Origin: Bacteroidales bacterium UBA1797
Lineage (GTDB): Bacteria; Bacteroidota; Bacteroidia; Bacteroidales; VadinHA17
DNA length: 6,630 bases
Assembly: GCA_002319885.1 (NCBI GenBank)
Contig: DCFT01000137.1
Location: forward strand, 1-6,630
Direction of reading: 5' to 3'
Positions 1-5,987 of the stretch are shown in pieces (the first letter of the stretch is position 1; each line of letters opens with the position of its first letter). The translations under genes and the position numbers were made by a program. The notes beneath the pieces were generated by a model. That model was not told the origin of the DNA. It worked only from the letters and a program-made list of their open reading frames with translations, and did not search any database.

Positions 1-362
1 CTATTGACATTGCCAGGTCAAAAGGATTTCCGGTACCAGCCCATGGTTTCAGTGATTCCTTACAGATATCTCTTGGCGATAAAGTGATTGACTGCTATTT
101 TTTAGGCGCTGCTCATTCTACGGATAACATAGTTGTCTGGCTTCCGTCAGAAAAAATTCTGTTTCCCGGATGCATGGTTAAAAGCCTCAATTCCACTAAT
201 CTCGGAAATACTACGGATGGTGATCTGGTTGCCTATCCGGAGACTATTACTAAAGTGTTGCGAAAATTCAAAACGGCAAAAATTGTGATTCCGGGACATG
301 GGGACTTTGGCGGGACTAGTCTGATAATTCATACTCTGGATTTAGCTTCAAAAAAATTATGA
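1..362 (+). CDS. Subclass B1 metallo-beta-lactamase, C-terminal part (5' end outside window)
   Basis: Zinc-dependent hydrolase that opens the beta-lactam ring of penicillins, cephalosporins and carbapenems; family members are exported to the periplasm. The reading frame is open from base 3, so the gene begins upstream of the window and the first zinc motif (HxHxD) is not visible. What remains matches the C-terminal half of B1 enzymes in order: an AHSTDN motif with the zinc ligand His at 114-116, then NIVVWLP, then FPGCMVKS with the zinc ligand Cys at 171-173 and the substrate-carboxylate-binding Lys at 180-182, then LGN with the conserved Asn at 207-209, then the PGHGDFGG motif with the last zinc ligand His at 297-299. 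The Cys ligand plus Lys three residues later is diagnostic for B1 rather than B2 or B3. The tail resembles CcrA-type enzymes of Bacteroidota (from memory of the family). The FPGC variant, where many members have F/V-GGC, is a small oddity. The stop codon overlaps the start of the HAD gene. Catalytic competence is inferred, because half the protein is unseen. Confidence 0.9.
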   Translation, partial: IDIARSKGFPVPAHGFSDSLQISLGDKVIDCYFLGAAHSTDNIVVWLPSEKILFPGCMVKSLNSTNLGNTTDGDLVAYPETITKVLRKFKTAKIVIPGHGDFGGTSLIIHTLDLASKKL

Positions 363-1051
363 GAAAAATGCCCGAGACTCAGAAAAAAATCGTTGATATT
401 AGGACCATTCTTTTCGATTTCGACGGAGTGGTTATTGACTCCGAACCGGTTCATGCAAAAGCAAAGAAAATTGTTCTGAAAAAATTCGGGATTCCCTATC
501 CTGCAAATATTTTTGATAATTATAAAGGGAGACCCGATATGGTTTTTTTTGATCATGTTTCTGACAGTCTCGATCCCCTGAAGCGATCTTCACTGATGCT
601 GCAAGATGCAAAAAAGATGATTTTTGAAGAAATCATTAAAGAACTGAAGCTGATTGATGGCTTTTTCCCTTTTCTTCAATTGGTAGAAAACAAGGGAATC
701 AAGACAGCCCTGGTAAGTTCTACTTCAATATATAGCCTTGGACTGGTTGATGAAATTTATAACATTTCAATGATGTTTGATCTCGTAATAACAGAAGCTG
801 ACACAAATCTGCATAAACCTTATCCCGATCCTTATCTGAAAGCCCTTGAAAAACTGCCTGCAGATACGAAATCTTCAATCGTGATTGAAGATTCGCCTAA
901 TGGAATTATTTCTGCTAAAAAAGCCGGCCTCTTCGTATATGGATTAACAAGCTCCTTCCCAGGCAGCATATTGACTGAAGCAGGTGCTGATGACATTATT
1001 GAGAGTTATTATGAGCTTATTGAGAAACTAAACTTCCCGGTGCTGCAGTAG
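359..1051 (+). CDS. HAD-superfamily hydrolase, beta-phosphoglucomutase-like (subfamily I cap)
   Basis: Predicted cytoplasmic, magnesium-dependent phosphotransferase or phosphatase acting on a small phosphorylated metabolite, perhaps a sugar phosphate. All four HAD motifs are present in 230 residues, the usual length. Motif I is FDFDGVVIDSEP with nucleophile Asp20 and acid/base Asp22. Motif II is VSST around Ser120-Ser121. Motif III is HKPYPDP with Lys153. Motif IV is IEDSPNG with Glu177 and Asp178. A helical cap lies between motifs I and II, roughly residues 30-105. His32 has the same spacing from the nucleophile as the cap-closure His of beta-phosphoglucomutase, but the mutase Arg after the cap glycine is not clearly in place, so mutase versus phosphatase is unresolved. 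The start at 359 gives an ATGA overlap with the lactamase stop, which suggests translational coupling. An in-frame ATG at 368 is an alternative start that would shorten the protein by three residues. No clear Shine-Dalgarno is seen. Confidence 0.9.
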   Translation: MRKMPETQKKIVDIRTILFDFDGVVIDSEPVHAKAKKIVLKKFGIPYPANIFDNYKGRPDMVFFDHVSDSLDPLKRSSLMLQDAKKMIFEEIIKELKLIDGFFPFLQLVENKGIKTALVSSTSIYSLGLVDEIYNISMMFDLVITEADTNLHKPYPDPYLKALEKLPADTKSSIVIEDSPNGIISAKKAGLFVYGLTSSFPGSILTEAGADDIIESYYELIEKLNFPVLQ

Positions 1052-1110
1052 CCAGTTATTCCTGCTATCAGAATTTCAGAAAAAATGTTATGTAAATATT
1101 GAAAAGAAAA

Positions 1111-1144
1111 AATGAAAATTAAAATTGTTTTCATTCCTCTTTTT
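1111..1144 (+). terminator. Weak intrinsic-terminator-like hairpin after the HAD gene
   Basis: The arms AATGAAAA (1111-1118) and TTTTCATT (1128-1135) pair perfectly over 8 bp around a 9-nt loop, and five T residues follow at 1140-1144. It sits about 60 bp after the HAD stop and before the next promoter-like box, where a terminator would be expected. The stem is entirely A/T except for one G-C pair, so it is weak and may be chance in AT-rich DNA. Confidence 0.3.
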
Positions 1145-1172
1145 GGTTATAAATAATAAGACAAACTTTAAA

Positions 1173-1180
1173 TAGTTTTG
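1173..1180 (+). promoter_or_regulatory. Putative Bacteroidota -7 promoter box (TAnnTTTG)
   Basis: TAGTTTTG matches the TAnnTTTG consensus of the primary sigma factor of Bacteroidota exactly. It lies about 76 bp upstream of the YCII-related ATG, which would give a leader of about 65-70 nt. The -33 TTTG element is not well placed: the nearest TTTG is at 1142-1145, leaving a 27-bp gap where about 19-21 is usual. If real, it would drive the YCII gene and possibly the CDF exporter. Confidence 0.4.
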
Positions 1181-1256
1181 TGGTTATGACCAATTTTTTC
1201 TTTTCAATTGTTATTTAGATATAAACATAGATTATTAACTATTAAATCAAAACAAG

Positions 1257-1610
1257 ATGGACGAATTTATGCTTATTTTCAGACATGAGGATGGTCATAA
1301 GGTTGCTTCTCCCGAACAAATACAAATCTGGATGAAACAAACAAGAGACTGGACGGGTGGAATCTCAGCCCAGAATAAATTATCAGGTGGAAACGGATTG
1401 GCCTTTGATGATGCCAGAGTTGTAAGACCAAATAATGTCGTTACAAACGGACCGTTTGGAGAGGTAAAAGAAACCATAGGTGGCTTTATCATTGTAAAGG
1501 CCGGCTCTGTTGATGAAGCTGTGGAATTTGCAAAGGGATGCCCGGTATTACAGGGTGAAGGCAACAGTGTGGAAGTACGAAAAGTAGCAAAGGGCGATGG
1601 CACACATTAG
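1257..1610 (+). CDS. YCII-related (DGPF-type) domain protein
   Basis: Small soluble protein of 117 residues, nearly all of it one YCII-related domain with a ferredoxin-like alpha/beta fold. Its biochemical role is unknown; relatives are called YciI-like or DGPF-domain proteins. The visible family pattern is an N-terminal strand FMLIFRH (residues 4-10), a SPEQIQIWMKQ helix (18-28), the signature TNGPFGEVKETIGGF (63-77) and a C-terminal EGNSVEVRKV strand (101-110). The canonical signature Asp of DGPF is Asn64 here; I cannot say whether that affects function. The ATG at 1257 is the only sensible start, because the domain begins immediately after it. No strong ribosome-binding sequence precedes it, as usual in Bacteroidota. 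A -7 box lies upstream at 1173-1180, and the CDF exporter follows 46 bp later on the same strand, so the two may be co-transcribed. No functional link to metal export is known to me. Confidence 0.88.
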   Translation: MDEFMLIFRHEDGHKVASPEQIQIWMKQTRDWTGGISAQNKLSGGNGLAFDDARVVRPNNVVTNGPFGEVKETIGGFIIVKAGSVDEAVEFAKGCPVLQGEGNSVEVRKVAKGDGTH

Positions 1611-1626
1611 TCTTTGATCTGCAGGT

Positions 1627-1639
1627 AATATTGAATATT
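1627..1639. repeat. AT-rich perfect dyad (AATATT-G-AATATT) between YCII and CDF genes
   Basis: Two self-complementary AATATT arms flank one G, giving a 13-bp sequence with perfect twofold symmetry, 17 bp before the CDF start codon. It could be an operator for a repressor controlling the exporter, but it does not match a metal-sensor operator I recognise, and short AT palindromes are common in DNA of this composition. Confidence 0.2.
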
Positions 1640-1656
1640 GTTTGCAAAAATGATTT

Positions 1657-2544
1657 ATGGAACACAATCATTCTCATAACAGAAATCTTAAAATAGGTAA
1701 TGCCTTCAGGATAGGAATTACAATAAATATACTATTTGTAATTGCTGAAGCCACAGCTGGTTATTTTTCTAACTCAATGGCATTGACGGCCGACGCCGGG
1801 CACAACCTCAGCGATGTTCTTGCTCTGGCATTTTCATGGATTGCAATTATTCTCTCCCGGCGTAAACCGACACTCAAATTCACTTATGGGTTTCGTCGTT
1901 CCACAATACTCATCGCATTGCTTAATACAATATTTTTATTGGTTGCAGTAGGGATTATCCTATATGGGGCCATTCAAAGAATCAATAAGCCGATGCAGGT
2001 AAATGCAAATAGTATGATGATTGTGGCAGCAATTGGTATTGTAGTAAATGCATTTACAGCATGGCTTTTTATGAAGGAAAAGAAGAATGACCTTAATATA
2101 CGTAGCGCTTTTGTCCACTTTGTTGCCGATGCTCTTGTTTCACTGGGCGTTGTTTTCGCAGGTATTATAATGTTTTTTACCGGAATCTTATGGATTGATT
2201 CACTAGTCTCATTTATAATTATTGCTGTAATACTATACAGTTCATATGATTTATTGATTGATTCTGTCAATCTTGCTCTTGATGCGGTTCCTGATAATAT
2301 AAAGATTGAACAGGTTCGGGATTATCTTGCAGGTTTAAAGGAAGTTGCCGGGGTTCACGATTTGCATATCTGGTCATTAGGAACCACAAATACTGCTCTT
2401 ACAGTACACCTGACAACCTGCGAGCCAACTAATGTTAGTTTTATCAGTTCTATTCAACATCACCTTCATAATCAATTCAATATTGAACATTCGACAATCC
2501 AGATTGAATACGGGGGAATGGAGGATTGTGGCAATAAATTTTAA
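1657..2544 (+). CDS. CDF-family cation efflux transporter (ZitB/CzcD-like, probably zinc)
   Basis: Inner-membrane antiporter that exports divalent metal, most likely zinc, in exchange for protons; CDF proteins act as homodimers. The 295-residue length is typical. The N-terminus has a short His-containing tail, MEHNHSHN. Six membrane segments are visible, roughly at residues 15-37, 42-66, 82-105, 118-138, 150-174 and 178-204, followed by the cytoplasmic ferredoxin-like domain (205-295) with its HDLHIWSLG motif (234-242). The transport site is intact: HNLSD in segment 2 gives His49 and Asp53, and HFVAD in segment 5 gives His154 and Asp158. This His/Asp plus His/Asp set is typical of zinc-preferring members; manganese and iron members usually differ. 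The ATG at 1657 was chosen because it yields the His-rich tail; the ATG at 1650 is out of frame. The YCII gene ends 46 bp upstream, so shared transcription is plausible. Substrate preference is inferred from motifs only. Confidence 0.93.
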   Translation: MEHNHSHNRNLKIGNAFRIGITINILFVIAEATAGYFSNSMALTADAGHNLSDVLALAFSWIAIILSRRKPTLKFTYGFRRSTILIALLNTIFLLVAVGIILYGAIQRINKPMQVNANSMMIVAAIGIVVNAFTAWLFMKEKKNDLNIRSAFVHFVADALVSLGVVFAGIIMFFTGILWIDSLVSFIIIAVILYSSYDLLIDSVNLALDAVPDNIKIEQVRDYLAGLKEVAGVHDLHIWSLGTTNTALTVHLTTCEPTNVSFISSIQHHLHNQFNIEHSTIQIEYGGMEDCGNKF

Positions 2545-2789
2545 TATGATAGTCCTCGATAAGATGATAACCCTTAAACACAAAAGAATCAATGATTTTA
2601 AATCCAGGGTCCCAAATAAACAGAATTAAAAATAACCTTACAGCCATTTGTGTCTTCCCGGCATACAGCAAGCATGTTTGTTACCGTAGTGCTTATAGGA
2701 TTAATTGCTTTTAGTGATAAACAAACACTTCGACGGATTTGTTAATTAGATCTAAAGACTTGACGAAGAATAAAGAAAATCCATATACA
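2545..2789. other. Intergenic gap without a convincing gene
   Basis: This 245-bp stretch separates the CDF exporter from the AHSA1-like gene. It is AT-rich, with no strong terminator and no good TTTG/TAnnTTTG promoter pair. A 23-codon hydrophobic ORF at 2674-2745 (starting MFVTVVLIGL) is the only thing resembling coding sequence, and nothing supports it further. Arms GTTTGTT (2676-2682) and AACAAAC (2720-2726) could pair over 7 bp with a long loop, which is weak evidence of structure. Confidence 0.5.
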
Positions 2790-3251
2790 ATGAAACCAGT
2801 TACTCTAGAAATAAAAGCAGCTCTCCAGATATCAAAACCAGTCAGTGAGGTTTTTGAAGCTATAGTTGATGACAATAAAATGTCAAACTACTTCATCTCA
2901 AAAGCCAGCGGCAGAATGGAGGAGGGCAAAACAATTATATGGCGTTTTCCTGAATTTGACATGGAATTCCCCATTCGTGTCGGAAAGATTGAAAATAATA
3001 AATATATATCTTTCTACTGGGATGTAGATGGATTTGAGCTTCTTGCTGAAATAAGACTTACTCCAAAAATAAATAATTCTACACTTGTAACCGTTACTGA
3101 AAAGAGCAGGGAAAATGATGAATCCGGTATTAAATGGCTGAAAGGTAACACAGAAGGCTGGGCTAATTTTCTTGCGTGCCTCAAAGCCTGGCTTGAATAT
3201 GGCATCCACCTTAGGCAAGGAGCCTTTGATTTTTTGGCGGAAAAACCCTGA
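2790..3251 (+). CDS. AHSA1/SRPBCC-domain protein
   Basis: Predicted soluble cytoplasmic protein with the START/Bet v1-like helix-grip fold, which encloses a hydrophobic cavity. The name comes from eukaryotic Aha1, an Hsp90 activator; bacterial members have no single known function and probably bind a small hydrophobic ligand. With the ATG at 2790 the protein has 153 residues, the normal single-domain length. A first strand, TLEIKAALQISKP (5-17), is followed by the VSEVFEAIVD helix (18-27), a series of strands including IWRF and ISFYWDVDG, and the long C-terminal helix from TEGWANFLACLKAWLEYG (121-138) onward, ending in LRQGAFD, a very typical AHSA1 ending. The frame can be extended to a TTG at 2739, but that adds 17 polar residues outside the fold, so ATG is preferred. 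It stands alone between two gaps of about 250 bp. Confidence 0.85.
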   Translation: MKPVTLEIKAALQISKPVSEVFEAIVDDNKMSNYFISKASGRMEEGKTIIWRFPEFDMEFPIRVGKIENNKYISFYWDVDGFELLAEIRLTPKINNSTLVTVTEKSRENDESGIKWLKGNTEGWANFLACLKAWLEYGIHLRQGAFDFLAEKP

Positions 3252-3272
3252 ATTTTCAAGATTATAATTTTT

Positions 3273-3431
3273 ATGTATCTCACTGTGACTATCCTTATAT
3301 ATTCCTGCTTACCGCTTATTTCCTGCTCATTTACTCCCAACTCCCACAGGTGGCTGGATCCTGATGATACTTCTCTGTGTATCTCTCCTGATAAAACAGG
3401 ACAAGTTGTGATCCTCGGTGTCTCACTGTGA
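3273..3431 (+). CDS. Possible small lipoprotein-like ORF (52 codons), unrecognised
   Basis: An ATG-to-TGA frame in the gap between the AHSA1-like gene and the large exported protein. The product would begin with a hydrophobic stretch, MYLTVTILIYSCLPLISC, whose LISC at residues 15-18 fits the lipobox pattern [LVI][ASTVI][GAS]C, followed by a polar tail of about 34 residues rich in Pro, Asp and Ser (SFTPNSHRWLDPDD and onward). If real it would be a tiny lipidated envelope protein. Against it: the N-terminus lacks the usual Lys or Arg before the hydrophobic core, no ribosome-binding site is visible, and I recognise no family. The ATG and stop codon each lie next to or inside one copy of a TCACTGTGA repeat, so the ORF may instead be a by-product of a regulatory region. 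Function unknown. Confidence 0.25.
   Translation: MYLTVTILIYSCLPLISCSFTPNSHRWLDPDDTSLCISPDKTGQVVILGVSL
3275..3289. repeat. Direct repeat copy 1 containing the dyad TCACTGTGA
   Basis: GTATCTCACTGTGAC here recurs at 3418-3432 with one mismatch (14 of 15 identical). The core TCAC-T-GTGA is a perfect short inverted repeat. It lies 24 bp downstream of the AHSA1-like stop. It could be an operator half of a looping pair, or the edge of a small duplicated or inserted segment. Confidence 0.4.
3344..3353. repeat. Short palindrome CCAC-AG-GTGG
   Basis: Perfect 4-bp arms around two bases, in the locally more GC-rich part of the 3252-3518 gap, roughly midway between the two TCACTGTGA copies. It lies within the possible 52-codon ORF. 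On its own this is weak evidence for a protein-binding site. Confidence 0.15.
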
Positions 3432-3432
3432 C
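3418..3432. repeat. Direct repeat copy 2 containing the dyad TCACTGTGA
   Basis: GTGTCTCACTGTGAC is the second copy of the 15-bp repeat at 3275-3289, 143 bp downstream of it, start to start. It lies 86 bp before the TTG start of the large exported protein, a plausible position for an upstream operator. It also contains the TGA that ends the possible 52-codon ORF. Confidence 0.4.
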
Positions 3433-3518
3433 AGTACTTTTTTCTACTTTTATTTCTTTACTTTGGTATGGTATTTGTTATACTTTAGATAAACAAGTAC
3501 TCCTAACCTGAATTCATA

Positions 3519-5987
3519 TTGAAGATTTTCAGCATATTTGCTTTTCTGCTCACGGTATTATGCAGATCTGCTTCCTGTCATCAGGGAGTAAATATTCAAA
3601 ATCAACTCACTGAGGATTCACTTAATATTATTGAAAAAGTATATCTGCATGTTGATCGGGATATTTATTACCCGGGTGATGATATCTGGTTCAAAGCCTA
3701 CCTGCTTGAAGCCTCAGAAAGGTTACTTTCCGATCATAGCAATAACCTTCATGTTGAACTTATCTCTCCCGGCTCTGAAATAATCAGTAAACGTACTGTA
3801 AGAATTTATAAAGGATTAGGGAATGGAGATTTTGTACTTCCTGATACCCTCCCTTCAGGACAATATTATTTAAGAGCTTACACAAATTATATGCGTAACT
3901 GGGGGAATCAGCTATTTTTTAGAAGGAATATTCTGATCATAAATCCGAAAGATGCTGGTAAATTGATCTCTGATAGTACTGATTACCTTAGAGATAAACT
4001 TGATATCAGCTTTTTCCCAGAAGGTGGTTCATTAGTCGCCAGCGTACCTTCTGTTGTCGCTTTTAAAGCTGAAAATGGTCTGGGAGAGGGTTGTGAAATC
4101 TCAGGAGAAATTTATTCTTCAACGGGAGAGATTGTTTCGACACTAAAAAGTACTCATAATGGCATGGGTACTTTCGTCCTGAGTCCGGATCCTGGTCAAA
4201 AATATTATGCCGTCGTAAAAAATGCAAAGGGAGTAAGCTCCAGATATGAACTACCTGCCAGTTTTTTGACCGGAGTTGTCTTAAACATTACCCGAGACAA
4301 TAATAAGGAACTGGCAGTTACAATCAGGACGAACCAAACGACCTTTGCTCAGATTTCAGGTGAAATTCTTACACTTAAGGTTTCAGCAAGAAATGTCTTT
4401 TTAAAGAAAGCTGAATTCAGGATTGAATCTCTTGCCAATCGATTCATCCTTCCTGTTGATGACCTGCCTGTAGGTATAGTTGCGATGACTTTATCGGTAG
4501 AGGATGAAACTCCGCTCTGTGAGAGACTGGTTTATATTCAGAATAATGAAGAGTGCAAAGTTAAGGTGGAGACGGATAAAGCAGTGTATAATCAGCGTGA
4601 TTCTGTTTCGGTCAAGATTTCGTTAAAAGCTGACTCTCTCATCCCACAGGATGCATTTCTTTCGTTTTCAGCAACAAAAATTATTTCTTCCGAAAGCTTT
4701 CCCCTGTTTCCTTCGACAATCTCCTCGTGGTTTTTGCTGGAGTCAGATGTTCATGGACCAGTGGAAAAGCCCTCTTACTATTTTGATCCTTCAAATCCTT
4801 ACATGATGAAAGATCTCGATCTTCTTTTACTCACCCAGGGGTGGCGCGATTTTAAATGGAAGTATAAAAATGTGTTCTTTCCACCAGAGACCGGATTTAC
4901 GATTTCAGGCAGGGTACGCAGGAAATTTTCAGACGTCGCTTTAAAAGACTGCAGAGTAAATATTGGAATTTTTAGTGTTGGCAATCCAATTATAACCACT
5001 GTTCCGGCTGACACTTCAGGAAGATTCCGTCTTGAAGGTGTGGATTTGACAGGAAGTGCAAAACTAATTGCGAGTGCTGTAAGTAAGAAAAACAATTTGA
5101 AGGGGTGGCTGATTATGGATACTATAAAATACTATCCTGAAAAACTTACAAAAATCTTGTCCCCGACAAAGGTTTTTGAAAACAAGGTCCAGTTTGGAAA
5201 TGAAGACCAATTAGCAATTGAAAATATAACCAGTCCTGGTACGATTCATAAATTTATCCAATATGCAGAAATTAAAAACTCCATCTCAAAACAGTTCAAA
5301 TTATCTGACACCATAAATCCGGGTGAAGTAACAATAACTGCAAGAAAATTTGATGAAGCCGGTTCTGCAAGTGCAAGAACAAGACATTATCTTAATGCTA
5401 TTCCCGATGCAACATTAATTGTTTCTCCGCAATTAGAAAAATATGGAACTACGAGACAGATATTTAAGAAGAGCCCTTTCTTTTTTATGCATATGATTGA
5501 AAGACCTATTTTTGTAATAGATGGGATTAAAGTTCCGGGCGAGATGTTTTTTACATTTCCGATAAGTTCTGTTGAAAGATTCGATATATTGGATACATGG
5601 GCTAAAACAGCATATTTTGGTCCGAATCAGGAAAATCCCATTTATCAAATAAAGCCAGCAACTGGTGTGTATTCAATTACTACCCGAAGCAATGGATCAT
5701 TATTGCACGACGTCCCTGATCTTCATTCTGTTCAAATCAACATTTCAGGATATGATGAACCACGAATTTTTTATTCCCCAAAACACAATACTACCTTACA
5801 ATCTGATTACAAACCTGATCTCAGGACTACCCTGCTCTGGGAACCGAATATAAAAATGGGGAACAAAAAGGATTTCTTCCTGAATTACTTCAATGCGGAT
5901 TTTCCTTCAAAAGTGATAGTAACCATAGAAGGTATCACATCAACAGGAATTCCTGTAACAGCTACGACAGAATATGAAGTGAAATAA
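3519..5987 (+). CDS. Exported MG2-like / carboxypeptidase-regulatory-like / TonB-plug-like protein
   Basis: Large envelope protein of 822 residues belonging to a Bacteroidota family with no established function. Residues 1-20 form a signal peptide (MKIFSIFAFLLTVL core) ending near SASC; Cys20 is a poor lipobox, so signal peptidase I cleavage is more likely. Residues about 38-142 (EKVYLHVDRDIYYPGDDIWFKAYL and on) are an MG2-like macroglobulin sandwich. A further beta domain starts near FFPEGG (165-170), and another MG-like segment lies near 347-385. DLDLLLLTQGWRDFKW (432-447) is a motif I associate with this family. Residues about 458-520 resemble a carboxypeptidase-regulatory domain (ISGRV...DTSGRFRLEGV). 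GEVTITARK (602-610) through FVIDGIK (665-671), VERFDIL and GVYSITTRS (716-724) resemble a TonB-dependent-receptor plug. A last sandwich (768-822) carries LLWEPNI and TIEGIT. No C-terminal barrel and no thioester GCGEQ are present. The start must be TTG at 3519: a stop lies at 3504 and the first in-frame ATG is codon 125, inside the MG2 domain. The role is inferred only as envelope-associated. Confidence 0.82.
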   Translation: MKIFSIFAFLLTVLCRSASCHQGVNIQNQLTEDSLNIIEKVYLHVDRDIYYPGDDIWFKAYLLEASERLLSDHSNNLHVELISPGSEIISKRTVRIYKGLGNGDFVLPDTLPSGQYYLRAYTNYMRNWGNQLFFRRNILIINPKDAGKLISDSTDYLRDKLDISFFPEGGSLVASVPSVVAFKAENGLGEGCEISGEIYSSTGEIVSTLKSTHNGMGTFVLSPDPGQKYYAVVKNAKGVSSRYELPASFLTGVVLNITRDNNKELAVTIRTNQTTFAQISGEILTLKVSARNVFLKKAEFRIESLANRFILPVDDLPVGIVAMTLSVEDETPLCERLVYIQNNEECKVKVETDKAVYNQRDSVSVKISLKADSLIPQDAFLSFSATKIISSESFPLFPSTISSWFLLESDVHGPVEKPSYYFDPSNPYMMKDLDLLLLTQGWRDFKWKYKNVFFPPETGFTISGRVRRKFSDVALKDCRVNIGIFSVGNPIITTVPADTSGRFRLEGVDLTGSAKLIASAVSKKNNLKGWLIMDTIKYYPEKLTKILSPTKVFENKVQFGNEDQLAIENITSPGTIHKFIQYAEIKNSISKQFKLSDTINPGEVTITARKFDEAGSASARTRHYLNAIPDATLIVSPQLEKYGTTRQIFKKSPFFFMHMIERPIFVIDGIKVPGEMFFTFPISSVERFDILDTWAKTAYFGPNQENPIYQIKPATGVYSITTRSNGSLLHDVPDLHSVQINISGYDEPRIFYSPKHNTTLQSDYKPDLRTTLLWEPNIKMGNKKDFFLNYFNADFPSKVIVTIEGITSTGIPVTATTEYEVK

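Noticed and set aside
2677..2709. TTTG (2677-2680) with TAATTGCT 21 bp downstream as a promoter for the AHSA1-like gene.
   Set aside because: Spacing is good, but the -7 box keeps only TA and one T of the consensus.
2739..2789. TTG at 2739 as the start of the AHSA1-like protein.
   Set aside because: It adds 17 polar residues outside the fold; the ATG at 2790 sits right before the first domain strand.
3014..3340. Reverse-strand frame antisense to the AHSA1-like gene and the following gap.
   Set aside because: It overlaps a well-supported gene on the opposite strand and its translation shows no family pattern.
3440..3518. Candidate promoter for the large exported protein (TTTG at 3462-3465, TACTTTAG at 3481-3488).
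   Set aside because: The -7 box has a mismatch to TAnnTTTG and the spacing of 15 bp is too short; a second imperfect box overlaps at 3459. In T-rich DNA these matches are not convincing.
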